Of a DNA stretch of 56,783 nt, positions 44,201 to 56,604 are shown in pieces. The stretch covers positions 1-56,783 of the forward strand of contig NW_025955215.1 in assembly GCF_022376445.1 (NCBI RefSeq), in the 5' to 3' direction. Position numbers and translations under genes: made by a program. Position 1 is the first letter of the stretch. The number at the start of each line of letters is the position of its first letter. A model generated the notes under the pieces. The model saw nothing but the letters and a program-made list of their open reading frames with translations. It had not been told where the DNA came from and made no database searches. This DNA comes from Fomitopsis serialis (Eukaryota; Basidiomycota; Agaricomycetes; Polyporales; Fomitopsidaceae).

Positions 44201-45325
44201 TCAACACCGAGCACCAGCAACCACGAGGGTGCCTCGGATACGCCGAAGCAGCTGCTGAAGAAGCTACAGAGCATGAGTGACGAGGTTCTCAAAGCCGACT
44301 TCACTCAAATCGCCGAGTCCATCACGAGGGTAGAGGCGCGATACTTTTTGGCAATTGAGGTTAGTCAACTGATGGACACATCTCCGGGTTTTTGCTGATC
44401 TCGTGCTCTGAAGCCGCGGCATTGGTTGCAACATGTCTTGACCCCAGGCAAGAAGGATCCAGAGAAGGACCCTATTGCCAAGTACAACCAAATTTCGAAT
44501 CGGCTTGCTGACTGGTAAGCGAGCTGCTGCGCAAAATGGGTCGAAGTGGCGTTGTCCTCACGCATTGCTCCCAGGGTTGTCTCACTGATCTTGTGCCACG
44601 ACAAGCCGAAGAAGCGCGCCACGCAGATCGAGAAGTTCGTCCAAGTTGCGGAGGTCCTCCGTGTGCAGCACAACTACTCTGCCTTGCGTGCCTTCGTCGC
44701 TGGTATTAATAGCGCAACTTTCGAGGGTGATATCTCCTTGGAAGTTTTCCAGGCCAGAACGCCGGACCAGTGGAAGAAGTTCCAGTCCTATGATCACCTT
44801 CTGCAGTCCGTGCGCTCCCATCAGAAGTACCGGATGGCACTGCGGAATTCAAAAGGCGCATGCATTCCTGCACTGTGAGTAAAATTGGCGACGTTCCGCT
44901 ATCGTGACTGACGACGCACTTAGAGAGATCCACCTGTCCGACTTGATCCGTGCTGACGAAGGCAACCCCGACTATCAAGACGATGATCCCACCAAGATAC
45001 ATTGGGCCAAGTTCAACATGATGGCGCGGTTCGTCGACGTCATCACCCAATGTCAGGAGGGTTGCCGTGCGTCAGAGCAATTCCGCGATGTTGAGAAGCT
45101 CAAGACGCAGGAACCATGGTATCTGCGATTTGAGAGCGATGCCGTGCTCATGGGCATAGAGGTTTGTCTGCAACGCTCTTCAAGTATGCGTATAGTTGAC
45201 CGCTATTTATATTACAGATGCAACGTTCACGGATAGCACCACCTGACGCGGACGGGTACGACGAATTCGGTCAGCCACATCAGTCCAAGGATGCAGCCGT
45301 CATTCGCAAGATCTTCTTCTGGTGA
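41298..45325 (+). CDS. Ras guanine nucleotide exchange factor with N-terminal GTPase-like domain
   Basis: Activates Ras-type GTPases by GDP/GTP exchange. A Ser/Pro-rich N-terminus (exon 41298..42109) leads to a P-loop (ITIAVMGAAGCGKSTVIQKG), VLRVIEVDTSRLDLNN, GVVVCYDSSREDTFRHTVTG and IPVIVLACKSEMEKRI, which together make a Ras-like fold. After a long disordered linker come RasGEF_N (MVLDELLDKLLFMAVSDD, FLLTYRRFASPRSVLLAMQK, LLLDRWITTYPTDF) and the catalytic Cdc25 domain (ISNRLADWVVSLILCHDKPK, VLRVQHNYSALRAFVAGINS, PALEIHLSDLIRADEGNPDY). It ends VIRKIFFW. Three one-base corrections are needed: at 42010-42012, about 42238 and 43621. The start codon is provisional. Confidence 0.9.
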
Positions 45326-46167
45326 TTTGCTTTGTTGTTGCTCGCATACCATCACGACTCTACTACCGCCAGTCCCTGATTGCTCTGCTCGCACATTATA
45401 TATATTGTACTTACGTGGATCTGTACTCACAACTGTTGGAAGATGCTATGTTCCTACGTACATAGTGTTCTCATTGCCATTGACTTCTGTGCTGATGATC
45501 TGTATTGTGCTGGTCTTTAAAGTCGAAGCTTTCCCTATGCATGACTTGTGCGCCCGAACTTAACCTTGGACACGGAGGATAAATGCTCGCGAGCAGCTGT
45601 GTCTCTGTTGAACGTATGTTGACTGAGACTCACTGAATGGGGACAGCGCACTTCTTTCGATCTATCCGCGCGAAACGACCCATAGTTTGATTCATTGCGC
45701 ACTCCAGTTTCCAGCAATTAGGCAGCTGAAAACACATCTGTCTGCTATGTACATAAGTTGAAGAAGTCGTGCCAGTCACAGGTTCGTCCAAAACTCGTCC
45801 GCTTCGAGTGGCCAACTGAGACGGTCCGAAGATGCCATTCGCGCTCTGTATCTGATTTGCGATCACGCTGGCCAGAAATCCTACGTCGGTCGTTACAGAA
45901 CAAACACAGTCGTCGGCATATGCTATGTGTCACTCAGGTTTGTACACGAACTGCCACATTGCCAAAAGCGCAACGCTGGAGTCGACAACACTGACGATCA
46001 CCGATTCACCCAGCCCGATCCACTGTGATCGCTCGATTGATCCGTCTGCACGTGGATGTGACATTGAAATCTCAGATCCATGAAAATTCATGCGCACGCA
46101 GCAGCCGGCGCTTACTCTGGTCGCACTTCTTGCACCTCTCTACCTCGATTGTCTACGAAGGAGCGCC
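45326..46167. other. Intergenic, no gene seen
   Basis: 842 bp between the RasGEF and DRS1. Short frames only. A CACGTGG motif lies at about 46050-46056, roughly 115 bp upstream of the DRS1 ATG. Confidence 0.5.
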
Positions 46168-48924
46168 ATGACTCTCAAAGACGATTATGTGATGACCATT
46201 GACTCCGACACGGAGGATGCCCCCTACCATCGTCAAGCAAGACAGCGAAGTCGGCGCCGACCGGGGAAGATGCTCAACTCAATCCCGACTTCGTATTTGA
46301 TCTCACTGGGGATCCCTACGATGAATTTGTGAACGGCTCCGTGGATGTCGATGACCTTGTTAAGAGTGGCTCTAAGCCTGTATGTATACAACATATCTCG
46401 TCGTAGCGCGTCTGTTCACGTTGAACACAGAGGCCTATTTCAGTCGACGATATAATAGAGCGACGCAAGCTAAAGAAGTCGCAGACAACAAAGAGGAAGC
46501 GGGATGCCCTTCCGGAGGACGAGGAGGAAGATGATACATCAATAAGCGAGGGCGACTCGGGAGGAAGCGACGGAGAAAGCGGGGAGGAGGAGAATGAATT
46601 CGCTGGGTTAGAGGGCAGTGAAGACGAAGAAGATCCATTGGCAACATCGGACGAGGATGGCGAATCTGGCATTGAGGACGGGGAGAATGACGAGGAAGAC
46701 GATGACGTCTCGTTGTCATCGAACAGCGACTCTGATGAAGAGACTCAAGCAGAGAAGGAACGGAAGGCAGCTTTCTTTGCTCCAGACAGCGAAAAGGTTG
46801 CCACGGACGAGCACTCGTCTTTCCTCTCGATGAATCTCTCCCGTCCTATCATTAAGTCCATTACTGCGCTCGGTTTCCATAAACCAACGCCTATTCAAGC
46901 TGCTACTATTCCAGTCGCTCTGCTAGGGAAGGACGTCGTCGGCAACGCCGTCACTGGGTCCGGAAAGACAGCGGCGTTCATCATCCCAATGCTTGAGCGA
47001 CTCATGTATCGAGACCGCGGAAAGAACGCGGCTGCAACGAGATGTCTCGTCCTTGTACCGACGCGCGAACTTGGAGTGCAGTGTCTTGAGGTTGGCAGAA
47101 AGTTAGCGGCTCATACCGACATTCGTTTCAGCCTGATCGTCGGTGCGTCTTAGTCGTCTTTGTCGATCGTCTGTGCATGCTGACTTTTGTATACAGGTGG
47201 GCTCTCTCTCAAAACTCAAGAAGCTGAATTGCGGACGAGACCCGATGTCGTCATCGCTACACCTGGCCGTCTCATCGACCACTTGCGCAACTCGCCAACA
47301 TTCACGCTCGATGCGCTGGACATCCTGGTGCTCGACGAAGCTGATAGAATGCTTTCGGACGGATTCGCAGACGAGCTCACGGAAATCATCAAGTCTTGCG
47401 CGACCTCACGGCAGACCATGCTGTTTTCGGCGACAATGACAGACTCCGTGGATGAACTCGTCCGCATGTCGCTGAACAAGCCTGTCCGTCTATTCGTCGA
47501 TCCGAAGCGCAGTACGGCGCGCGGCTTGGTACAGGAGTTCGTCCGTGTGCGTGCCGGCAAGGAAGCAGAGCGGTCAGCGCTGCTTGTTGCTTTGTGCAAG
47601 CGCACGTTCAAGTCTAGGACCATCATATTCCTCCGGAGCAAGAAGCTGGCGCATCAGATGCGCATTGTGTTTAGCCTGCTCGACATGAAGTCCGAAGAGT
47701 TGCACGGCGACCTCAGCCAAGAACAGGTAAAGTGCATTGTTGCTCGGCATGCGAGCATTGCTGACACTGCCCCCAGCGTCTCAGGGCGCTGCAACAATTT
47801 AGAGACGGAGCGGTGGACTATCTGATGGCTACCGACTTAGCCTCGCGAGGTCTAGATATCAAGGGTACCGAGACTATCATCAATTACGATATGCCATCAC
47901 AGCTGGCCCAGTACCTTCATCGTGTTGGACGTACAGCCCGAGCTGGAAGGAAGGGGAGGTAAGTTGAGCCCAATCTAGCAATTGTGATTACTGCTGACCG
48001 AGCTGATTCTAGGTCGGTCACATTGGTCGGGGAGTCTGATCGCAAGTTGCTGAAGGCGGCCATCAAGCATGCCGGGGCCGAAGACTCCGTCCGACATCGA
48101 CAGGTACCCGCCGAAGCCATCTCCAAATGGGCGGCGAAGCTCGATGCTCTCAAGAAGGAAATCGCGGAGATCCTCTCGGAGGAGAAGGAGGAGAAGCAGG
48201 TCTGTGTGTCGTTGAAGTCGATGATCCGGATCAGGCTGACTCCGTGTAGCTTCGCCAAGCCGAAATGGAACTCAAAAAGGGACAGAACATGATCGAGCAC
48301 GAAGAGGAGATTTACTCGAGACCGGCTAGGACATGGTTCCAGTCGGGCAAAGACAAATCGAAGGCACAAGGTCGGTGACATATTCTGACCGGCGGGCGCA
48401 TGATACTGACAGTCATTCACAGCCTTGAGTAAGGAACAGTACGAGACTGGTACTTCTGGTACTTCTGGTGCCCCAAAAAAGGGAAAAGAAAAGAAAACAG
48501 CTGATGACAAGGTACGTAAAGAGCTTTAGCTCCAGTGCGCCCGCTGATCATTATCGCCATCGCCTGACAGCCCAAGCGAGACAAGTATGCAGGTCTCTCC
48601 CGACGTGACAAGCGTCGCAAGATGGCAATGGAGGAAGACGATGCCGGCGGTGAGAGCGGCGCCATCCGTGCTGCGGTGCGCTCCGCAAAGAAGGCAGCCC
48701 AGCCCGCAAAGATCGGGGAGCCCGAGCGGCGGCCGGCGGCGATCAGCAAGAAGAGGGAGAAAAATAAGGAGCGGAAATTAAGGGGGAAGGCGGCCGCGCG
48801 CATTGGTGGTGCCTTCGACAAGGACTTAGGGCAGAGAAGGGCGAAGGAAGGCGTCAGGGCGAAGAAAGGGGACGTTATTGGTGGGATGGGGAAGAAGAAA
48901 GGAGGCAAGAGGAAAGCCAAGTAG
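46168..48924 (+). CDS. DRS1: DEAD-box RNA helicase DRS1 (DDX27)
   Basis: Nucleolar ATP-dependent RNA helicase for 60S assembly. Eight exons: 46168..46379, 46431..47142, 47197..47726, 47777..47958, 48013..48199, 48250..48370, 48423..48511 and 48571..48924. Seen: acidic N-terminus, Q motif ([20 protein letters not shown]), motif [12 protein letters not shown], Ia PTRELG, Ib [36 protein letters not shown] and [13 protein letters not shown], and [15 protein letters not shown]. The Lys-rich C-terminus contains a GTSGTSG duplication and ends [10 protein letters not shown]. Two one-base insertions seem present in exon 1, at the C5 run 46220-46224 and the G4 run 46263-46266; removing them gives [20 protein letters not shown]. 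Confidence 0.95.
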
Positions 48925-49323
48925 ATACCGGATCAGCTTTGGGTTGTCCCTGCATGCACTTACGATGGAGTCCGTTCATTGGGGGTAGGTTGATCGCCCA
49001 TACGTGCGGACAAACGCTCGCTGTCGATGCGTTCGCGGATGCAATTCTCGGTGTGCCGCCTCCATCGTGACATCTGGCTGTGACTTGGAGTGACGAATTG
49101 ACGTGACGCGACGCGTCTCGGTGGCGCTCGTTTGGGGACCGCCGCCGCTCGCGAGTCGCGACCAACCGTCGCCCACCACGGCGAGTGGCCTGTAACGACA
49201 CTCGACGCCCTGTATCTCTAACAATGCTCTCCTGCTGATTCATTTGAACTAACTGTAGTCTCTACCATTCTGCAAGCCGTTATATCCTTCCAGACACCTT
49301 TGTATCCCTAGTCCGCCATCGAA
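48925..49323. other. APC4 upstream region with an MCB-like site
   Basis: 399 bp without a gene. ACGCGT, the core of the MluI cell-cycle box, occurs at 49111-49116 inside the GC-rich run GACGTGACGCG..., about 210 bp upstream of the APC4 start. Confidence 0.4.
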
Positions 49324-52300
49324 ATGCAGGCCAACCCTTTCCTGTCTATCGCCGTGGTCCCGCTCCCTTCGCATGCGCGTATACTGCCATCATCATGGTG
49401 TCCAGACAAAGATCTTTTAGTAGTGGTGACGCAGCCTCGTGGCAAGGACAGGTTGAGCCTCTACAAAATGCAAGGCACGAAGGTGTGGGAGGTAGATCTT
49501 GACAGCGATGGTACTGCGAGCAGCGAGGAAGTGGTCGACATCGCATGGAGTCCAGACTGTGAGTAAGCCTGCTAGATCTCTGCGGGCATACTGGCCAATA
49601 CATAGGCTATCGCAGGTCAGACGGTCGCAGTTGCCCACAAGCCTCCTCGAGTGACTTTACATTCAATACAGGACGGACACCAGGAACGTTCGATACCTAT
49701 CTCGTTGGAGCTATCTGCGGTCGGGACAACTAAAGCTTCTAACCTCTCCGGGATATGGTGGTTCATGCAAGAGAAGAAGGAAAGTCAAAGCGACATTCCT
49801 GACATCTTCAAGAGGGGCTTCGACATTGTCAGTACCGCCGTACTTGCCGCTGTCGGTTCTATCTGAGGCGGCGCAGACAGGTTCCGCGCACTCCATATTG
49901 AGAGGCCAGCCACTGCTCGACCCTTTACTCGACGACTCACAACCACTCACGTAGGTACTGTTACCGAGTCGAAGAACACAATGTCACTCACGGTTCATCA
50001 GTGCCACAGACCTGTTTGCTTTCAAGCAAAAGCCGGCGCGCGGCGTCGGGTCGACTCAACCGCCAGTTATCTCGTCCTGGCCAACATTACCTGCCGACCT
50101 ACTCGCAGCCTCAATACAGTCGGCTAAACTCGGGGGCCAGCGTCCGCGGCCCGGCGAGGACCTTGACGAAGTAGATCTAACGAACATGGACAGTGTCTTG
50201 GCGGTTTCTGACGACGCCGGGAACTTACACTGCTTCCTGGACGGAAGCTACCCACTGGGAATTGTCGCGGTTGGGCCAGACATCGTCTCGATGTCCCTGT
50301 CCAAGGACAATGATCTATTCTTCGCACATCCGCAATTCACCGAGCCGAAGGTTACCGCACTACGGCCGTTCATCATACAGCTTCCCCACCTGCAGCGGAG
50401 GGCACTGCGAGACGTCGCCAGAGTGTCATCATCCGTTCGCGAGCTAGTCTGGTACACCATGCGAGTGGTGAAAGACATGCGCGCGGCGTGGTTCGGTGGA
50501 GAGAATCAGAGTGGGGCGCGTGAGCTTGGGCCCAAATGGATTCGGGCGCTAGAAACGCGAATGAAGGAAGAGTTCGGCCGTGGGTGCATTCCAAATTGCG
50601 GTGCCTTCGTCGGACTAACTTTGCGGATGCACCAGAGGAAGAGCCATATGCTATGCTGGATTTGACCAACCTTCTCGCTACTGGTCGGGCGACGGAAGCT
50701 CTGGCCGATTACCTGGGTAGTGGTGAACAAATGAGTGAAAGAGTACCGTTACTTTCAAGGTTGTCGGCATTGCTCTCGCCCTGACATTGCACCGGCAGGG
50801 TATGCAAAAATGGGAACAGTCAATGATCGAATCACTGGTCATGCTGCGCGACTACTCTGAGAAGCGAGTGGCACCTGCGTGCCAACGGCTACATTTACTT
50901 TTGGAGGAGGCCTACGGCTGGTCGCTTCTGTGAGTGCCTTCTTTCCCGAGACAGAACAGCGCATGACCCCTCCCAGCCCACAGTACCAACTATGCGGGAT
51001 AAGCACGGCGCAAGTGAACGCCTGCATGGATCTAGCAGGCCGGGCTGTGCTCCTGGCCGGATGGCTCGCTGCCACCGCGCGTAGAGAATTAGTCCGCTTC
51101 ACAGAATTCATGTTCTGGCTTCGACACGGTGTGTAATGCGTTCAGCCAAGGCCGACGAGAAATTGATGTGCTTGCAGAGACGACTCGCCTAAACACGGCG
51201 GGTGATAGTCACAGTCATCCACCCGCTCCGAGGCACGACATCCTAGAGGTGAACGACTACCTGATGTCTGGCCTAGTGGTCAGTCCGATCGACCGATGGT
51301 TCATGGGCCCGGTGCCCCAATTCTCTCCGCACGACCTGGGTGTTCCAGGCGATTGGTCGGACTTGAAGTCCACCGCGCTGAGAGCGCGAAGAGTGCTCCG
51401 GGAACCTCGACTATCCGCCTGGCAATATGTGAGTGCTTGCCAACCGACGTCGTGGCCCGATGCTCACGCCGCTGGCGCATGTCCGAACAGAACATCAAAC
51501 AAAGGGACCTGTCGCACTTGGACCGGAATTTGGATTCATTGGTCCAGGAGTTGGCAGCACGCTCTCATCGGATATTCCTCGAAGCCGCCAATGCTACTGC
51601 GCGCTCGGCAGTGCTGCTCTCGAGCGCGAGCCCCGCCCAATTGCAGGACACGACGTTGCTGCATGCTGTGGAATCAAATCCACCAGTGCTGATACGGGAG
51701 CGGACCGTGTTAAAGCCGGGCCAGGTAAGAGCTGAAACGTTTCCTGCGTTGTCACAGGCTAAGCGACGCTGCAGGCCGCCAAATACACGCAGTTCACGTT
51801 GATACAGCTGCCCCGGGTTGCAGATCTGAATCGCTCCTACGGTAGGTCCAGTGTCTTCTCGATAAGAGATCGAGCTCATCTCGGTTGTATCGGGCGGGCT
51901 GTAGTATGCATTGCTCGGTTACATCACGGAACCGAAGGCATGCTGCGTCCACTGAAGGTGGAGGTCGCCGTCATGGAGTGCTGTATCCCAATCAACGACG
52001 CAAGCGAGACGAAGATACCCTTCGACCTGCTGGACGCGGAGTTTTTCGACGACAGCGTCTTCATTATCGTGTACCGTGAAGCCGGTGAGTCCGCTCGAGC
52101 CCAACGCCCACGAAGTTTCGGTGTGGTCGCAACTCATGATTGCACCCAGGTTTCGCTTCCATTGCGACGGTCGGTTACGGAGATTTGGTTTACACGGCGA
52201 TTGAATTGGAGAGCTACCTGACCGATTTTGCGCGGAGTCTCTGGCGCTGGAGGTGCTCAACCGATTGGAACGCGAGCAGGTATGTGCGATGTGCGCACAC

Positions 52301-52594
52301 TCCGACGCGGGCGGGTGGGCTCATGGTGACTTTTCATTCTAGCTAAGTTCAGAGGCCGCGCCACTGATACAGACGCGCCGCCTGGCCGGGTGCAGAGAGG
52401 GCAAGGTGACGCTGACGGTGAACGGGCGGACTGGGCGCCGAGTGGCGTGCGTGCTGGACGGCGGTGGCTCGGCGGTGGAGATCCTGGACATCGAAGGGGA
52501 GGAGGAGGATACGGAGGTGGAGGAGATGTCGACTGTGGAGACTGAGACGGGCGCAGAAGGTGATGCGGGGCACGATGGGGATGCATGTAGATAG
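49324..52594 (+). CDS. APC4: Anaphase-promoting complex subunit 4 (APC4)
   Basis: Scaffold subunit of the APC/C ubiquitin ligase platform. About a dozen exons, ending at 52594. N-terminal WD40 domain: HARILPSSWCPDKDLLVVVT, LSLYKMQGTKVWEVDL, VDIAWSPDCQTVAVAHKPPR. Then LPHLQRRALRDVARVSSSVR, DLTNLLATGRATEALADYLG, EKRVAPACQRLHLLLEEAYG, AVLLAGWLAATARRELVRFT, the APC4 long-domain block NDYLMSGLVVSPIDRWFMGP, and FTLIQLPRVADLNRSY. The acidic tail follows GRTGRRVACVLDGGGSAVEI. One-base corrections are needed near 50580 and 52226-52231. A 31-nt intron (51129..51159) is required to join FMFWLRH to EIDVLAETTRLN. The very acidic C-terminus is common in the family. Confidence 0.9.
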
Positions 52595-52982
52595 GCGGCG
52601 GGGGCAGAATAGAGTGATGGACTGGGATATGCCCTGAGGCACCGCGCACGGCGGGGAACAGAGGGTGGTGGACGAAAGCGGCAGGCGCAGGACGCGTGGG
52701 GCGCACGGGGCTGCCGGGGGTGGCGAGCCGGGGGGTGGGCCCGTCCTGCGGATTCGGCGTCGGCACCCGGCCCTGTTTCGAAAAATGCGGTTTAGGCTCG
52801 CTGATGGGAAGAGGATGAAGAAAGATCAGCTATGGAAATTGGCGTGACTTTCCGCGGAAAATAGAACGCGTTACCGGGACGAGGACGAGCGAGGACCCTT
52901 TCCGCGTGTCCTCCGCCGCCAGTCGGCCATGTCATTTTATATCCCGCTCTGACTCAACCGTTGGTCAATCATCACGCTCCTG
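52595..52982. other. Intergenic, no gene seen
   Basis: 388 bp between APC4 and the bZIP-like gene; GC-rich first half, likely promoter of the downstream gene. Confidence 0.5.
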
Positions 52983-54483
52983 ATGCCCCCGAGTCCTTCT
53001 CCTCCAAACAGGGCCAGCCCCGACGACCACGTCTCTCGCGTCTCCGAGGCTGCCCTCAGGAAGAAGAACGCAGACGCACAGGCCGCCTTTCGTGCCCGCC
53101 GCGCAAACTACATCGCCACCCTTGAGCAGACAGGTTCGGCCGTGCTCGTTCTGTCCCGCCCACATGCGTATTCATCGCTCTTCCTTGACCCCTAGTCACC
53201 AATCTCGAGACCGTCGTCCTCCAGCTCCAGGACTCGTGCAAGGACGCAAAGTCCCAGAATGACGCCCTCCAGCGGGAGGTAGAGCGGTGGAAGCAGGCCA
53301 CTCGACAGGCAGAGCGGACGGCGAGGAAGCTGTGGCAGGCGCAGCAGAGGAGCAGCGGGATGATCGCGAACGGCCAGTCGCACGAATACAGCTCTCTCCA
53401 CCAGCCATCGGCCGTCGGCGCGCCGTCCATGTCTACCGGGCTCATCGCGCACTACGGCGACAACACCATGCGATACGCGTCGGGTGGCGATCAGTCGGTG
53501 TCGCTCGGAGGGGCCTTCCAGCATGCCGGGATGGCGCAGGACGTGCAGCAACGCTCGCCGACGGCCTACGCGAACGCCGTCGCCGCCGATGATGGCCGTT
53601 CTCAACATATGGATTCCCAGCGGATGCATCGATACGACCAATACTATGCCATGTCCAACGGGGCCGGCCACGACGGGACGTGGGCGCACAACGGCGGGCA
53701 GGCGAGCGTGTCGCCGAGTGACGTCTTGGACAGCGGAAGCTCTTCACATTCACCCAGCTACGTCGAATCGCCCACGCTCACATCTCCAGAGCTGGGTACC
53801 CGCAATACAGCATGGACGAGAAGACCGACATCCTCGACTCGCCCTCCTACGTCTTCAACGCCGACAGCCGATCGATCTCTCCCGCCGTCTCGACCCCCAC
53901 GTCCTCCTCATCTGCCTCATCCGTCGCCACTACGCCCTTTCAGTTCACATTTCAGAGCGAACCGATGATGCAGGATCGCTCCGAATTCGGCTATCGTCGC
54001 GCAGGCCCTGGTCCCCAGCTGACGCTGCATGGTGGAACAGCCGACATTACCGTGGCACCTCCGCGGCGTGATGGTTCGCGATACGGAGTGGCACCTCGCC
54101 TCACGAACCCTCTCACCGACCGCCCTATCACACAGGCCCTCGCAGCCTATTCACGCTCAGAAAACGGATCAGGAGGCAGAGACCGCGACAGCGACAACGA
54201 ATCGACGTCATACGGCTACTCCAGATCACGCCAACGAAGCGAAGCCCCCTCCGCCGCGGGCTCGCGCTCGCCCTCTCCCGTGCCCCCCATATGCGGCACC
54301 CTCGCCGTCATCAAGGCGCAGGCGTTCGGTGCGCTGCGGCGGACGCGCACCAAGGGCAAGAGGACCACCGAGTCCGCCGCGAGGGCCGCCGTCGAGGCCC
54401 TTGAGGCCCGCGGCATTGAGATGGGCATCACCGTCGGCTCGAAGCGACCCCGCCTGCACGACGACGGCGATGCACAGCTATGA
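52983..54483 (+). CDS. bZIP-type transcription factor
   Basis: Exons 52983..53133 and 53196..54483. The basic region is KKNADAQAAFRARRANYIAT, with the N-x2-A-Q-x-A-F-R-x-R pattern of AP-1/Pap1-like bZIP proteins, followed by heptad-rich LEQTVTNLETVVLQLQDSCK and QNDALQREVERWKQA. The rest is disordered, Ser/Pro/Gln-rich (SPSDVLDSGSSSHSPSYVES, SRSISPAVSTPTSSSSASS) and ends RPRLHDDGDAQL. One base seems missing in GGG at 53794-53796; a fourth G gives SPELGYPQYSMDEKTDILDS. The bZIP starts within 30 residues of the N-terminus and the intron splits the zipper, an arrangement seen in several basidiomycete bZIP genes. Confidence 0.8.
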
Positions 54484-55501
54484 CCCACAGCCTAGATTCT
54501 ATGTGATATCCCAACTAACATCTGTACGAATATCCATCCGCTCTTGGGACTCTGTAGATACGTCGCTCTCGACAGTGCTTTACTTATTGGCTATCGTGTT
54601 GCACGTCTCTCCCTGTAGAATAGCTGTTCATTCTGTAATATACGACAGTCAAATCAATCCGGATGGTGTAGCCCTGTATCGACCAAAGCCAAATCGAGAT
54701 GGCCACTTTCAGGGACGGCAGGTCTTAATATCACCGATCGCGGACTGGGAGTAAACTGGAGTTGTTGATCATATCGCCTGCATACACATGAGCACACACC
54801 ATCGCCCTGATCGAGAACGAGTGGAGGGCGCGGAAGCAACTGCGGCTCATCATACAAGCCGGCGGCAACATCCCAGTACGAGCACTTGGATGAACAATTT
54901 TGATCTATGAAACCGGGCTGCAGTAGAGCCCACAAAAGAATCTCGAGTGCCTCCACAGTGCATTTGCATAAGTACCATGTATGCCTCCTGACAAGAGCGC
55001 CTGACTTGCTTCGTGCCGACAAATGGCTCGACACTCTGACGGTATGGGCGTCCACACGCACACGGCACGATTGCATTGGCACGCAACACATGGCCTAAGG
55101 AACCACAGTTGCCGAAATATGCTGTCACTGCGGTGCGACATTTTCGGATGCCATGAGAAAGAATCGGGGCCGACCATGAGCTCGCTGGCTTCGCCGCAAC
55201 GGAGAGACGTACGTCGCGCACGCCGCGCACAACGATGCAGGGGTTACGCTCAGCGTGCACCTTCCCTGGGGAGCGAACTGCAGACAAAAACAGGATGCCT
55301 TGTATTGGACCACTCTTCCATCATTTGGTAGCCATGCCTTCGTCCGTCGGCTATGATGACAGCGCTCCGAAGCTCCGACAATGGACTCGGACACCACGAG
55401 TCGCATGGCTCTACATGGGCTTCTCAGTTCTATTAACCCTGGGCACTGCCGGATCCCAAGTTCCCCTGATCTCGCTAGAAGCCGGATGAGTTCACGCACG
55501 C
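54484..55501. other. Convergent 3' region, no gene supported
   Basis: 1.0 kb between the stops of the bZIP gene and GPI2. Frames at 55023-55331 (+) and 55125-55655 (-) overlap each other and have no motif; long 3' UTRs are the simplest reading. Confidence 0.5.
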
Positions 55502-56604
55502 CTAACGCTTCCGCATGATCGACACGTACTTCTTGTATTTTTGTGCCCACACGAGGACGCCAGGTGCCACAAAGGTGACGGACACGAAGGCCGTCATGGC
55601 TGCTCCGGTAGCCGTGCGTGACAGAGATTCCGCGGATAGAAGGGACGACAGGCACAGTGCGATCGTGACAGCCGTCTGAACGATGGGTGGCCCGGCCTGG
55701 AGCGTGGGTGTTAGCCGGGATGACTTTGACAAGGCTGGGAACATCACCTGGAGGCGGCGACGGAGCATCGGGAATAATGCAAACAGCTGCACGGACACCA
55801 ACATCAGGCCGAACACCGAGAGATCACTTGGCAGTCGAGATGCCAGGACCACCGACGATGATATCGCCGCATTCATCGACAAGACGGATGTCAGCCTGCG
55901 AACAGCAGCCACAAGTCGTGAGGATAAGGGCACCACATATGAAATGGTGGTTTGCCTGACCTTTCGCGGAGATGCATGTCCAGCGGCATGGCAGTGTAAT
56001 CTGCCAGAAGCGCGTTGAGAACGAACAGGGAGGCCGATAAGGCCCAGATGGAGTCCGACGAAGTCGCCGCTGTCAGCGTCCGTAATACCGGCGACACAGA
56101 CATGAGGCCAAGAATACTAATATCGAAGACTTCACAATCTTCGCACCTGCAGGAGACCATGAGCCAGGCGTCAGCAGAGTAAGTGTTCTACTCACGACTT
56201 GTGTTAGCAGATGCCCCGCGCAGTGCGCGTCCGCTACTGCAGCAGTCGAGGAGCTCCCACACGGACCAGCCTGCTAGGAATGTGGCTACCGACGCCCAGA
56301 CAAGAGCCCGAGGGTCCAACCGACGGTCGTTCAGCTGAACGAAGATGGCAACGAAGATTACAATGGTTGCGAGGTGCTGCGAGATGGCGAAGGAGGACCG
56401 CACTAAATACCAGTACGTATATGGCCTGAAATTCGCTATACGGCACACGACCACGTCAAACTAGCTACAGCAACGATAGACACAAAATCACGAACCATTC
56501 CTGCTTAAGGATGACAGAAATGTCTCTGGGACATAGTTATCTGGGTATGTTTTCTTCTTCCACAGGACTCGCTCCCATTCGTCCTCCCAAGCGGTTTCGG
56601 TCAT
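55502..56604 (-). CDS. GPI2: GPI-GlcNAc transferase subunit PIG-C/Gpi2
   Basis: ER membrane subunit of the enzyme that adds GlcNAc to phosphatidylinositol, the first step of GPI-anchor synthesis. Five exons on the minus strand. Seen: MTETAWEDEWERVLWKKKTY, YPDNYVPETFLSSL, FRPYTYWYLVRSSFAISQHL, FVQLNDRRLDPRALVWASVA, LMSVSPVLRTLTAATSSDSI, LADYTAMPLDMHLRERLTSV, LSMNAAISSSVVLASRLPSD, VQLFALFPMLRRRLQ and the end FVAPGVLVWAQKYKKY. These hydrophobic blocks in this order are diagnostic. One base is missing near 56106-56107 (gcctc for gccctc), giving FLALMSVSP when restored. Upstream sequence to the window end (56605-56783) holds no further gene start. Confidence 0.93.

Noticed and set aside
55023..55655. 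Overlapping plus and minus frames between the bZIP gene and GPI2
   Set aside because: Both lack motifs and sit in a convergent 3' region.
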